A DNA stretch of 15,450 bases, from positions 1 to 15,450 of the forward strand of contig JBFXEX010000134.1 in the NCBI GenBank assembly GCA_050179645.1, written 5' to 3'. The translations under genes were made by a program, and so were the position numbers. The notes below the pieces were generated by a model that was not told the origin of the DNA, did not search any database, and saw only the letters and a program-made list of their open reading frames with translations. Numbering within the stretch: position 1 is the first letter of the stretch; each line of letters opens with the position of its first letter. Shown here piece after piece: positions 1 to 6,999 of the stretch. The stretch comes from VAZQ01 sp050179645. Lineage in GTDB: Bacteria; Pseudomonadota; Alphaproteobacteria; Rhizobiales; Xanthobacteraceae.

Positions 1-77
1 TTGTCCCGGCCGTCCACGTCTCGAACCGGATTATGAAGCAAGACGTGGATGCCCGGCCCAAGGCCGGGCATGACGAG
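1..77. repeat. Intergenic palindromic repeat (Bradyrhizobiaceae-type), possibly cut by window edge
   Basis: Two nested symmetric parts are visible. A perfect 9-bp inverted repeat TCCACGTCT (13-21) / AGACGTGGA (41-49) encloses a 19-nt loop. It is followed at once by a perfect 10-bp hairpin, ATGCCCGGCC (49-58) / GGCCGGGCAT (62-71), with a CAA loop. A second CCCGGCC at 5-11 could compete for pairing with the right arm. This style (GATGCCCGGCC...GGCCGGGCATGACGA) is, from memory, a common dispersed intergenic repeat of Bradyrhizobium and Rhodopseudomonas relatives. It lies just upstream of the first gene and may also terminate whatever gene ends to the left. Copy number in the genome cannot be seen from here. 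Confidence 0.7.
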
Positions 78-115
78 TTACTCGCGGCACCTCACATCAC
101 TCGGCACCGTCAAAC

Positions 116-120
116 AGGAG
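116..120 (+). promoter_or_regulatory. Shine-Dalgarno site fixing a TTG start
   Basis: AGGAG lies 7 nt upstream of TTG at 128-130. There is no ATG or GTG at a suitable distance in this frame, and the protein from this TTG (MPKLKDLIRG...) begins as family members do, so this site decides the start. Confidence 0.75.
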
Positions 121-127
121 TATCGAC

Positions 128-988
128 TTGCCAAAACTGAAGGACCTCATCCGCGGCAACGATCTCATCGTCGCCCCGGTCGCGCTCAATCCGATCATGG
201 CGCGGCTTGCCGAGGAGGCCGGCTTCAAGGCGGTCTACCTGAGTGGCGGCTCGCTCGGCTGGTACAAGTGCGTCACCGAGGCCAACATCACCCTGCCCGA
301 AATGGCACAGGTCGCCGTCGACATGCGCGCCGCCTGCAAGCTCCCTATCGTGCTGGACGGGGGCGGCGGCTGGGGCGATCCGATGCACATGCACCGCACC
401 ATAGCGCTGACCGAGGCCGCGGGATTCGAGGCGATCGAGATCGAGGACCAGTTGCTACCGCGGCGGGCCGAGCATCACCTCGGCATCGAACATCTGGTGC
501 CGACCGAATTCATGGTGGAGCGAGTCAAGGAGGCGGTCGCGGCCCGCACCGATCCCGACCTGCTGATCGTCGCTCGCACCAACGCGATCCGGCTGGGCGG
601 CCTCGACGAGGCGTTGCGCCGTGGCGAAGCCTTCAAGAAGGCCGGCGCCGACATGATCTTCGTCTATGCGCGCGATGCCGAAGACATCCGCAAGATCGGC
701 GAGCGGCTGCCGCCGCCGCTGATGCAGTTTGCGCCCGCGGACGGCTTCGCCGAATTCCCGCTGAAGGAGCGCGACCTGGCGGCGCTCGGCTATCGGCTCG
801 CGGCGTCGTCGGGCAGCGCCTTTGCCGCCATGATCAAGGCGGCGCAACAGTCCTACCAGTGCCTGGCGCAGGGCAAGGTCGATCCGTTCATGGGCAAGGG
901 CGGCGTCGGCGCCTTCATGAAAGTCGCGCAGGAGACAACGGGGCTCGACAAGCTGGTCGAGATCGAGCGCCGCACGATGAAGGATTGA
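128..988 (+). CDS. Isocitrate lyase/PEP mutase superfamily protein (oxaloacetate decarboxylase-like branch)
   Basis: A 286-aa protein of the isocitrate lyase/phosphoenolpyruvate mutase superfamily: TIM-barrel enzymes that cleave or form C-C or P-C bonds of 2-oxo acids, usually with Mg2+. Visible family landmarks in order are the SGGSLG loop (residues 39-44, cf. SGAA in relatives), LDGGGGWGD (76-84, at the metal-binding strand), EIEDQLLP (104-111), ARTNA (149-153) and KAGADMIF (171-178). Several catalytic positions differ from true lyases. The second Asp of the usual D-x-D metal motif is Gly. The KRCGH loop with the catalytic Cys is replaced by RRAEHH (112-117). ARTDA is ARTNA. The later Glu of the FPEA motif is absent. 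ARTNA and LLP recall the oxaloacetate decarboxylase branch (PA4872 type, from memory), so substrate is unassigned; many homologues carry the name carboxyvinyl-carboxyphosphonate phosphorylmutase without proof. The TTG start is supported by AGGAG at 116-120. It stands alone, converging on the MFS gene. Confidence 0.85.
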   Translation: MPKLKDLIRGNDLIVAPVALNPIMARLAEEAGFKAVYLSGGSLGWYKCVTEANITLPEMAQVAVDMRAACKLPIVLDGGGGWGDPMHMHRTIALTEAAGFEAIEIEDQLLPRRAEHHLGIEHLVPTEFMVERVKEAVAARTDPDLLIVARTNAIRLGGLDEALRRGEAFKKAGADMIFVYARDAEDIRKIGERLPPPLMQFAPADGFAEFPLKERDLAALGYRLAASSGSAFAAMIKAAQQSYQCLAQGKVDPFMGKGGVGAFMKVAQETTGLDKLVEIERRTMKD

Positions 989-1010
989 GGACTCGCAGAC
1001 CTTTCTCGGC

Positions 1011-1119
1011 CCTCATCCTGAGGAGGCGGCGAAGCCGCCGTCTCGAAGGATGCCGGCGCGCTCCGAATTTGCCGCCATGCTTCGAGACGCGTCGCTGTGC
1101 GACGCTCCTCAGCATGAGG
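1011..1119. repeat. Complex symmetric intergenic repeat between convergent genes
   Basis: Four paired elements are visible. The outer arm is CCTCATCCTGAGGAG (1011-1025) against CTCCTCAGCATGAGG (1105-1119), 14 of 15 pairs. A left mini-hairpin is GGCGGC-GAA-GCCGCC (1025-1039). The inner arm is GTCTCGAAGGATG (1040-1052) against CATGCTTCGAGAC (1076-1088), 12 of 13 pairs. A right mini-hairpin is GCGTCG-CTGTG-CGACGC (1089-1105). The whole can fold as a cruciform or four-way structure on either strand. I recall this as a dispersed repeat type of Bradyrhizobium/Rhodopseudomonas. It fills nearly all the 152 bp between the stop codons of the flanking convergent genes, so it may act as a bidirectional transcription barrier or 3'-end stabiliser (inference). 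Confidence 0.8.
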
Positions 1120-1140
1120 ATCAAGCTTGTTGCATGGGCA

Positions 1141-2352
1141 TCACGCCATTGCCGGACGCGTCGACCTGAAGCGCAGCACCAGCGTGCCGATCAGTAATAG
1201 GTTCAGCGCATTGGCGCCAATTCCGACCATGAACGCCGGAGCATAGTAGCCAAAATGGTCGTGCAGCACGCCGCCGAGCCAGCCGCCGGTGGCCATGCCG
1301 ATGCCGCTGCATAGCAGCAGCACCGGAATCCGCCACGATGCCTCGGAGGCCGGAAAGTGCTCGCGGACGGCCAGCACATAGGCTGGGACGATGCCGGCAA
1401 ATCCCAGCCCGAACGCCAACGAGACGGTGAACAGCCCGACCTCGTCGGTCGTGAGCAGGAACGCGATCATTGCCAGAATCTGGAAGGACGAGCCGACCAG
1501 AACGGTCATCAGGCCGCCGATGTGATCGGAGAACCAGCCCCAGAACTGGCGGCTGATGAAGCCCGCCCCCAGCAGCACCGACAACATGGCGGCACCGTGC
1601 GACGGCAGGATGCCGAGATCGCTGCAGAACGCCGGCAGGTGCGCCTGCGGGATCGCCATCGGGACGCAGCACAGCATCATCGCCAGCGCCATCAGCGCGT
1701 AGACCAGATTTGGCGGCCATTCGAAAACGCGGCGGCCATTCGACGGTAGATCGAGGGCTGCACCCGCGTAGGGGGATTCCGGCGGCGTCCGCAGAAAGGC
1801 GATGGCCAGCGGAATGATAATCGCGACCTCCAGGAGGCCGTAGAAAACCATGGTCTGGCGCCAGCCGACATAGGCGATGGAACGTTCGAAGACCAAGGGC
1901 CAGATGGCACCGGCGAGATAGCCGCCGCTCGAGATCAGCGCGAGCGCCGAGCCGCGGCGGCGGTCAAACCAGCGGCTCACATAGACGTAGAACGGCGCAT
2001 TCATGCCGCCGATGCCGAGGAAGCCAACGAACAGGCCCTGACCGAGATAGAGCTGCCAAGTCTCGCCGTGGCTCGACAGTGCCAGACCGACGCAGATCAT
2101 CAGTGCGCCGAACATCACCGTCCAGCGCACGCCGACCCGCTCGGCGATCTGCCCCATGGCGATGCCGCCGGTGCCGAAGCCGATCCAGGCCAACGCGCTG
2201 CCCAGCGCGGGCACCGAGCGCAGCCCGCCGGTCTCGGCGGCGATCTGCTTTAGTGCCACGACGGTGATCCACGGCGCGCCGAACGACAGCGTCAGGATCA
2301 CGAGCACAACTGTAGCGACGACCCACGAGGATCTGGTTTCGATCGATTTCAC
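1141..2352 (-). CDS. MFS transporter, oxalate/formate antiporter / monocarboxylate-type
   Basis: A 403-aa inner-membrane protein with about 12 hydrophobic segments, typical of the major facilitator superfamily. SRWFDRRRGSALAL (126-139) matches the cytoplasmic loop signature of the oxalate/formate antiporter and monocarboxylate transporter families. GWRQTMVFYG (163-172) and WGWFSDHIGG (271-280, a second-half motif A) fit as well. The likely cargo is a small organic acid anion, but the substrate cannot be read from sequence. I place the start at GTG 2352-2350, giving (M)KSIETRSSWVVATV immediately before the first membrane helix. The frame stays open a further 158 codons upstream, but that stretch is Arg/Gly/Pro-rich and lacks homology-like features, so it is taken as noncoding leader. 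No good Shine-Dalgarno is seen before this GTG, so the start is the weak point. It ends 22 nt beyond the symmetric repeat and faces the isocitrate lyase-family gene tail to tail. Confidence 0.8.
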   Translation of the reverse strand: MKSIETRSSWVVATVVLVILTLSFGAPWITVVALKQIAAETGGLRSVPALGSALAWIGFGTGGIAMGQIAERVGVRWTVMFGALMICVGLALSSHGETWQLYLGQGLFVGFLGIGGMNAPFYVYVSRWFDRRRGSALALISSGGYLAGAIWPLVFERSIAYVGWRQTMVFYGLLEVAIIIPLAIAFLRTPPESPYAGAALDLPSNGRRVFEWPPNLVYALMALAMMLCCVPMAIPQAHLPAFCSDLGILPSHGAAMLSVLLGAGFISRQFWGWFSDHIGGLMTVLVGSSFQILAMIAFLLTTDEVGLFTVSLAFGLGFAGIVPAYVLAVREHFPASEASWRIPVLLLCSGIGMATGGWLGGVLHDHFGYYAPAFMVGIGANALNLLLIGTLVLRFRSTRPAMA

Positions 2353-2650
2353 GATGTTTGGCGCCCGGCAGCGCCGCAGCTTGCAAGTGGCAAACCCAGG
2401 ATCGCGTCTGCGAACACGCCCCCAAGGTTTGTGGGGCGCGGACCCTATCGGGTTTTTTCCGCCCGGGCGAGCCCGTCCGGTGCCCCCCTGCCCTGTGGAA
2501 GAAGCCGGGAGATGCTTGTGGGCAGCCGTTGAAAATCCCCCGCGGAAACGGTGGACAAGGCGGGGAAAAGTCTGCGGATAACATCCCTGCCGACGGTGGA
2601 CCACGCCGTCTCCGCCATGGAACAAGCCCCGGTGAATTGCCGGGACAACG
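2353..2650. promoter_or_regulatory. Divergent intergenic region with DnaA-box-like cluster
   Basis: This stretch separates the MFS gene (-) from prmA (+) and should hold both promoters, though no clear -35/-10 pair was found. It carries several same-orientation 9-mers close to the DnaA-box complement TGTGGATAA: TGTGGAAGA (2494), TGTGGGCAG (2517), GGTGGACAA (2550) and TGCGGATAA (2573, one mismatch). Spacings are 23, 33 and 23 nt, with a weaker CGCGGAAAC at 2541. A short GACCC-TATC-GGGTT hairpin followed by a T run lies at 2441-2458 on the plus strand, but no plus-strand gene ends there. Binding of DnaA is an inference. Confidence 0.35.
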
Positions 2651-3595
2651 ATGAAAAGCCGTGATATGCGAGATGCTTCCCCCCTCCCCGCCGCCGTTGC
2701 CGTAGCGCGGCTCACGACCGATGCGGCGAACGCGCGCCGGATATCCGACCTGCTCACCGAAAGCTTCGATGCCGATACCGTCGCCGTTGCGGCCTGGGAG
2801 GAACCGGGCGGCCGCTGGCCGATCACGCTCTATTTCGGCGAATCACCCGACGAGGCTTCGGTGCGCGCGCTGGTGGCGCTCGCGACCACGCCGGAACTTG
2901 CCGGCACCCTTACGTTCGATTCGCTCGCGCCAACCGATTGGGTGCGCAAGAGCCTCGAAGGCCTGAAACCGGTCGAAGCCGGCCGCTTCGTGGTTCACGG
3001 CGCCCACGACCGCGCACATATCGGGCCAAACCGCATCGGCATCGAGATCGAAGCCGGCCTCGCCTTCGGCACCGGCCATCACGGTACCACGCGCGGCTGC
3101 CTCATCGCGCTCGACCGCATCGTCAAAGGCCGCGTTCCAACGGGCGCGGTGCTCGACGTCGGCACCGGCACCGGTGTGCTGGCAATCGCGGCGGCGAAAT
3201 CGCTCCATCGCCCCGTGCTGGCCAGCGACATCGATCGCCGCGCGGTGCGCACCGCGCGGGAGAATGCGCGGGTCAACCGCGCCGGATCGCGCATCGAGGT
3301 GGTGCGCGCCGCCGGGCTCGCCGGCCGGCGGTTTCGCGAACGCGGGCCGTTTGCGATCGTACTCGCCAACATTCTGGTGGCGCCGCTCAAGCAACTGGCG
3401 CGGCCGATGGCGCACCTCTGCGCGCCGGGCGGCCGCGTCGTGCTCTCGGGCTTGCTGCGGGCGCAGGAACTTCCCGCCCTCGGCGCGTTCCTGTCGCACG
3501 GGTTTGCCCTCGTGCGCCGCATTCCACTGGAAGGCTGGGTGACGCTGGTGCTGGAGCGCCGCACCAGGCGCAGGCCGCACCGCAAGCGGGCCTGA
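2651..3595 (+). CDS. prmA: Ribosomal protein L11 methyltransferase
   Basis: A 314-aa SAM-dependent enzyme that methylates ribosomal protein L11, acting in the cytoplasm. The N-terminal third (to about residue 120) is the L11-recognition domain. The C-terminal part is a Rossmann-type methyltransferase. Visible motifs are AFGTGHHGTT (138-147, AFGTGTHPTT in E. coli PrmA), SAM motif I LDVGTGTG (168-175), ASDID (191-195, acidic end of strand 2), ANILVAPL (239-246, the NxxxxPL substrate-side motif) and SGLL (266-269). Length is near the family norm of about 290-300. The ATG at 2651 has GGGA five bases upstream; an in-frame ATG at 2666 is a possible alternative. The tail after residue 302 is Arg-rich (RRTRRRPHRKRA), a lineage-specific basic extension. 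pepP follows after 46 nt on the same strand, so co-transcription is plausible. Confidence 0.93.
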   Translation: MKSRDMRDASPLPAAVAVARLTTDAANARRISDLLTESFDADTVAVAAWEEPGGRWPITLYFGESPDEASVRALVALATTPELAGTLTFDSLAPTDWVRKSLEGLKPVEAGRFVVHGAHDRAHIGPNRIGIEIEAGLAFGTGHHGTTRGCLIALDRIVKGRVPTGAVLDVGTGTGVLAIAAAKSLHRPVLASDIDRRAVRTARENARVNRAGSRIEVVRAAGLAGRRFRERGPFAIVLANILVAPLKQLARPMAHLCAPGGRVVLSGLLRAQELPALGAFLSHGFALVRRIPLEGWVTLVLERRTRRRPHRKRA

Positions 3596-3641
3596 CACCC
3601 CCTGCATTGCCGCTGGTCGGCGCAGCCCATAGATTGGCCCC

Positions 3642-5480
3642 ATGTTCGAAGCCCGCTTTCAAACCTTCGACGACGCCTGCGACCGTGACGCGAGCGCCGC
3701 CCGCGTCGCAGCGCTGCGCACCGAATTGGCGCGCCGCGGCCTGACCGGACTGATCGTGCCACGGGCCGACCGGCATCAGAACGAGTATGTGCCGGCCTGC
3801 GAGGAGCGATTAGCCTGGCTGACCGGCTTCACCGGGTCGGCCGGGGTCGCGATCGTCTTGATGGATCGCGCCGTGCTGTTCGTCGACGGCCGCTACACCT
3901 TGCAGGTGCGCGATCAGGTCGATCTTGCGATTTTCACCATTGCCCACCTCGTCGATCTGCCGCCAAGCGGCTGGATCGAGCAGAACGTCACCGCCGGCGA
4001 ACGCATCGGCTACGATCCGTGGCTGCACACCGTCGAAGCCGCCGAGCGGCTCGCCAAGGCCTGTGCATCGGTCGGCGCCACGCTGGTTCCGGTTGACGAG
4101 GACCTGTTCGCGCCGATCTGGCCCGACCGGCCGCCGATGCCGCTCGGCCCCGTTGCGCTGCACGACCTGCGCCATGCGGGCGAGGAAGCCACGAGCAAGA
4201 TCGCGCGCGTGCAGCGCGAACTTGCCGAGCTCAAGTCCGACGCGCTCGTCGTTTCCGATCCTCACGCTGTGGCGTGGCTGTTCAACATTCGCGGCGCCGA
4301 TGTCGCGCACACGCCGCTGCCGCTGGTGTTGGCGATCGTGCCGCGCGAAGGACGGCCCGCGCTCTATGTCGACGGCCGCAAGCTGTCGAACGATGTGCGC
4401 CATCGTCTCGAAGAGGTCGCGGACGTGCGCGCGCCCGCCGACTTCGAGCGCGATCTCAAAGCGCTGGGCGAACACAAGCGCACCGTGCGGCTCGACCAGG
4501 CAACCGCCGCCGACGCCCTGGCGCGGCTGATTTCCGGCAGCGGCGGCAAGGTCGTGCGCGGCGCCGATCCGATCGCCATCATGAAGGCGGTAAAGAACCC
4601 GGTGGAGATTGCCGGCGCGCGTGCCGCCCAAGCGCGTGACGGCGCCGCGATGGTCCGCTTTCTCGCCTGGTTCGACCGCGAGGCACCGCAGGGCCGATTG
4701 ACCGAGATCGACGCCGTCAAGGCGCTGGAAAGCTTTCGTCACGCGACCGGCCTCCTGAAAGACGTGTCGTTCCCGACAATCGCCGGCGCCGGTCCCGACG
4801 GCGCGATCGTGCATTATCGCGTCACCAACGCCAGCAACCGGAAAATCCAACCGGGCGAATTGTTCCTGATCGATTCCGGCGGCCAGTACGAAGACGGCAC
4901 CACCGACATCACCCGCACGGTTGCGGTCGGCACGCCGAGCGACGAGATGCGCGACCGCTTCACCCGCGTGCTCAAGGGCCACATCGCAATCGCGCGCGCA
5001 ATCTTTCCCGACGGCATCACCGGTGCGCAGCTCGATTCTTTCGCGCGCCAGTTTCTCTGGCAGGCCGGACTCGACTTTGATCACGGCACCGGCCACGGCG
5101 TTGGCAGCTATCTGTCGGTACACGAGGGACCGGCGCGCATCTCCAAGCTCGGGACCACGCCGCTCAAGCGCGGTATGATCCTGTCGGACGAGCCCGGCTA
5201 CTACAAAGCCGGCGCCTACGGCATCCGCATCGAGAACCTGGTGCTGGTGGTCGAAGCCGGCGGCGAGATCGCCGGCCGCGAGAAGGACCTCAACGGCTTC
5301 GAGACATTGACGCTGGCGCCGATCGATCTGCGGCTGGTCGAGCCCGGCATGCTGAGCGACGACGAAGCCCGCTGGCTCGACGGTTATCATGCCCGCGTCC
5401 GGGACACGCTCGCGCCGCTGGTCGATGAGGCGGCCCGCGACTGGCTTGCGGCCGCCACCCGTCCGGTCGGGCGCCCGTGA
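3642..5480 (+). CDS. pepP: Aminopeptidase P (Xaa-Pro aminopeptidase, M24B), long three-domain form
   Basis: A 612-aa cytoplasmic metallopeptidase that removes the N-terminal residue from peptides whose second residue is proline. Two creatinase-like N-terminal domains (about 1-165 and 165-315) precede the pita-bread catalytic domain (about 315-550) and a C-terminal extension typical of the long form. The five di-metal ligands are all present: D411 (LIDSGGQY), D422 (TTDITRT), H485 (GTGHGVG), E517 (SDEPGYY) and E531 (IRIENL). The accessory histidines H391 (AIVHYR) and H494 (VHEGP) are also present. Length and spacing match eukaryotic XPNPEP1 and alphaproteobacterial homologues rather than the roughly 440-aa E. 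coli PepP. The start is ATG 3642; a Shine-Dalgarno is weak. The stop overlaps the start of the next transporter gene by four bases (GTGA), indicating translational coupling. Confidence 0.93.
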   Translation: MFEARFQTFDDACDRDASAARVAALRTELARRGLTGLIVPRADRHQNEYVPACEERLAWLTGFTGSAGVAIVLMDRAVLFVDGRYTLQVRDQVDLAIFTIAHLVDLPPSGWIEQNVTAGERIGYDPWLHTVEAAERLAKACASVGATLVPVDEDLFAPIWPDRPPMPLGPVALHDLRHAGEEATSKIARVQRELAELKSDALVVSDPHAVAWLFNIRGADVAHTPLPLVLAIVPREGRPALYVDGRKLSNDVRHRLEEVADVRAPADFERDLKALGEHKRTVRLDQATAADALARLISGSGGKVVRGADPIAIMKAVKNPVEIAGARAAQARDGAAMVRFLAWFDREAPQGRLTEIDAVKALESFRHATGLLKDVSFPTIAGAGPDGAIVHYRVTNASNRKIQPGELFLIDSGGQYEDGTTDITRTVAVGTPSDEMRDRFTRVLKGHIAIARAIFPDGITGAQLDSFARQFLWQAGLDFDHGTGHGVGSYLSVHEGPARISKLGTTPLKRGMILSDEPGYYKAGAYGIRIENLVLVVEAGGEIAGREKDLNGFETLTLAPIDLRLVEPGMLSDDEARWLDGYHARVRDTLAPLVDEAARDWLAAATRPVGRP

Positions 5481-6715
5481 ACCCCCGGATCGCCCCTCCG
5501 ATGGCCCCCTCCGGGGAGGCCGGCGGCGCGCCGCGCGCCGCTCCCTGGAGCCTGCTCGCGCTGTTGATTGCGATGTCGGGCGTCGGCTCGTTGTCGCTCA
5601 GCATTCTGGCGCCGGCGGTCCCGGGCATGGTGGCGAAATTCGCGACCGACGCGGCGAGCGTGCAACTCACGATCTCGCTCTACATCATGGGGCTTGCGGT
5701 CGCCCAACTGGTGTTCGGCCCGCTCTCCGACCGGTTCGGCCGCCGGCCGGTGCTGCTCGTCGGCCTCGGTCTTGCGACAATCGCCAGCACCGCCGCGATC
5801 TTCGTGGTGACGATCGGCGGGCTCGTCGTCGCGCGCGTGGTGCAGTCGCTCGGCGCTTCGACCGGGCAGACCATCAGCCGCGCCATCATCCGCGATCTTT
5901 ACGACCGCGAACGTGCCGCCGCGATGATCGGGCTCGTCACCTCGGTGGTGGTGCTGATGCCGATGATGGCGCCGCTCCTTGGCGGCATTCTGGACACGCT
6001 GTTCGGCTGGGCGTCGATCTTCATCTTCGTTGCGCTGTTCAGCGGCGCGGTGTTTCTCTGGGCGGCTGTCGCGCTGCCCGAGACGCGAAAGTTTTCCACC
6101 GCCGCCGGCGGCAACGGCCAGCTGCTGCCCGACCTCAAGGCATTGACGGGGAGCCCGCGTTTCTTCGGCTATGCGCTGTGCGCCGGGCTCGGTTCGGCGC
6201 CGTTCTTCAGCTTTCTCGGCGGCGCCCCGCACGTGACCGTGACCATGCTCGGGCGCACCTCGGCCGAATACGGCATGTGGTTCTTCCTGCCGTCGATCGG
6301 CTTCATGTCGGGCAACTTCATCGTCTCCCGGCTCAGCGGGCGCTTCAGCATCGACACGCTGATCTGGTGGGGCATCGCGCTCACCGTCGCTGGCTGCCTG
6401 ATCAGCATCGGCGCCTATCTCGTTTTCCCGGGCTGGGAAATGGCGACGATCTTTTTTCCGCAGATCATCATCGGATGCGGCAATGGCCTCCTGCTGCCGA
6501 CTGCAGTGGCGGGCGCGGTCAGCATCCGTCCGCATGTCTCCGGCACCGCTTCGGGCCTGATCGGCTTCATCCAGATGGCGATTGGCGCAGCCGCCGCGCA
6601 GTTGGCGGGCTATTTCATCGGCGGCGCCTCGAGCGCGCTGCCGATGCTGTGGCAGATGCTGCTGTTCGGCGTCGCCACCGGCCTTGCCGTCTTTGTGCTG
6701 GTGCGGCGGCCCTGA
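5477..6715 (+). CDS. Bcr/CflA family multidrug efflux MFS transporter
   Basis: A 412-aa inner-membrane proton-coupled exporter of the drug:H+ antiporter-1 class, Bcr/CflA subfamily (bicyclomycin and chloramphenicol relatives). Motif A is GPLSDRFGRRPVLL (81-94). RAIIRDLYDRERAA (135-148) is the Bcr/CflA loop after helix 4. MPMMAPLLGG (161-170) is the motif-C-like proline/glycine stretch of antiporters. About 12 hydrophobic segments are visible. The GTG start at 5477 overlaps the pepP stop (GTGA). An ATG at 5501 would drop a Pro-rich eight-residue leader and is an alternative. Pairing with a proline peptidase hints at export of peptides or peptide-like compounds, but that is inference. The last bases (TGCGGCGGCCCTGA, 6702-6715, including the stop) are duplicated 21 nt downstream. 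Confidence 0.88.
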   Translation: MNPRIAPPMAPSGEAGGAPRAAPWSLLALLIAMSGVGSLSLSILAPAVPGMVAKFATDAASVQLTISLYIMGLAVAQLVFGPLSDRFGRRPVLLVGLGLATIASTAAIFVVTIGGLVVARVVQSLGASTGQTISRAIIRDLYDRERAAAMIGLVTSVVVLMPMMAPLLGGILDTLFGWASIFIFVALFSGAVFLWAAVALPETRKFSTAAGGNGQLLPDLKALTGSPRFFGYALCAGLGSAPFFSFLGGAPHVTVTMLGRTSAEYGMWFFLPSIGFMSGNFIVSRLSGRFSIDTLIWWGIALTVAGCLISIGAYLVFPGWEMATIFFPQIIIGCGNGLLLPTAVAGAVSIRPHVSGTASGLIGFIQMAIGAAAAQLAGYFIGGASSALPMLWQMLLFGVATGLAVFVLVRRP

Positions 6716-6736
6716 AGGTTGCTGCGGCGGCCCTGA
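6702..6736 (+). repeat. Short direct repeat over the transporter stop codon
   Basis: TGCGGCGGCCCTGA occurs at 6702-6715 and again at 6723-6736, a 21-nt period. The first copy contains the stop codon of the Bcr/CflA gene. The second copy repeats it in the same frame, as if a 21-bp duplication added a back-up stop. Confidence 0.8.
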
Positions 6737-6765
6737 GCTTCCGGCGCGATTTCACCTTGGCGAAT

Positions 6766-6790
6766 GGAACCTTGGATCGGCAGCGGCGTT
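6766..6790 (+). promoter_or_regulatory. EcfG-type general stress response promoter
   Basis: GGAAC (6766-6770), a 16-nt spacer and CGTT (6787-6790) match the alphaproteobacterial sigma-EcfG consensus (GGAAC-N16/17-CGTT). Transcription would begin a few bases past 6795 and leave a leader of about 30 nt before the DUF3309 ATG at 6828, with a Shine-Dalgarno GAGGG at 6815-6819. Both boxes are intact and the placement is right, so the call is good, though no expression data are available. Confidence 0.75.
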
Positions 6791-6827
6791 ATTTCGCCAC
6801 AGTTTCAACTGCACGAGGGTTTCCGCC

Positions 6828-6983
6828 ATGCTGACGACAATTCTGATTGTTATTTTGATCCTGGCGTTGATCGGTTCGCTGCCGACATGGGGTTACAGCC
6901 GTAGCTGGGGCTATGGTCCCGGCGGCGGACTCGGCCTCATCCTCATCATCGTCATTGTGCTGGCATTGATGGGACACATCTGA
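6828..6983 (+). CDS. DUF3309 small membrane protein
   Basis: A 51-aa protein, MLTTILIVILILALIGSLP at its start. It has two hydrophobic helices (about 1-18 and 35-48) joined by a Gly/Trp/Tyr-rich turn WGYSRSWGYGPGGGLG (21-36). This is the DUF3309 pattern, a tiny inner-membrane family frequent in Alpha- and Betaproteobacteria with no defined biochemical role. The ATG at 6828 has GAGGG at 6815-6819, 8 nt upstream. A longer in-frame ORF from 6582 overlaps the transporter and is Cys/Arg-rich nonsense, so the internal ATG is right. The upstream EcfG-type promoter suggests expression in stationary phase, osmotic or oxidative stress. It converges on ligA across a palindromic repeat. Confidence 0.88.
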   Translation: MLTTILIVILILALIGSLPTWGYSRSWGYGPGGGLGLILIIVIVLALMGHI

Positions 6984-6999
6984 CGCTTCATGCGCTCAC

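Noticed and set aside
49..1197. 382-codon plus-strand open frame overlapping the first gene
   Set aside because: It is the +1/-1 frame of the isocitrate lyase-family gene, very Arg-rich, and lacks a ribosome site.
2441..2458. Intrinsic terminator (GACCC-TATC-GGGTT then T run)
   Set aside because: The stem is only 4-5 bp and no plus-strand gene ends upstream of it.
2353..2826. 158-codon upstream extension of the MFS transporter
   Set aside because: It is low-complexity Arg/Gly/Pro sequence, overlaps the prmA start region and precedes the first membrane helix by far too much for the family.
3810..5390. 526-codon minus-strand open frame opposite pepP
   Set aside because: It mirrors pepP codon structure and has no recognisable domain.
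5387..6535. 382-codon minus-strand open frame opposite the Bcr/CflA gene
   Set aside because: It is dominated by Arg/His/Glu/Asp repeats, the typical complement of a hydrophobic transporter gene.
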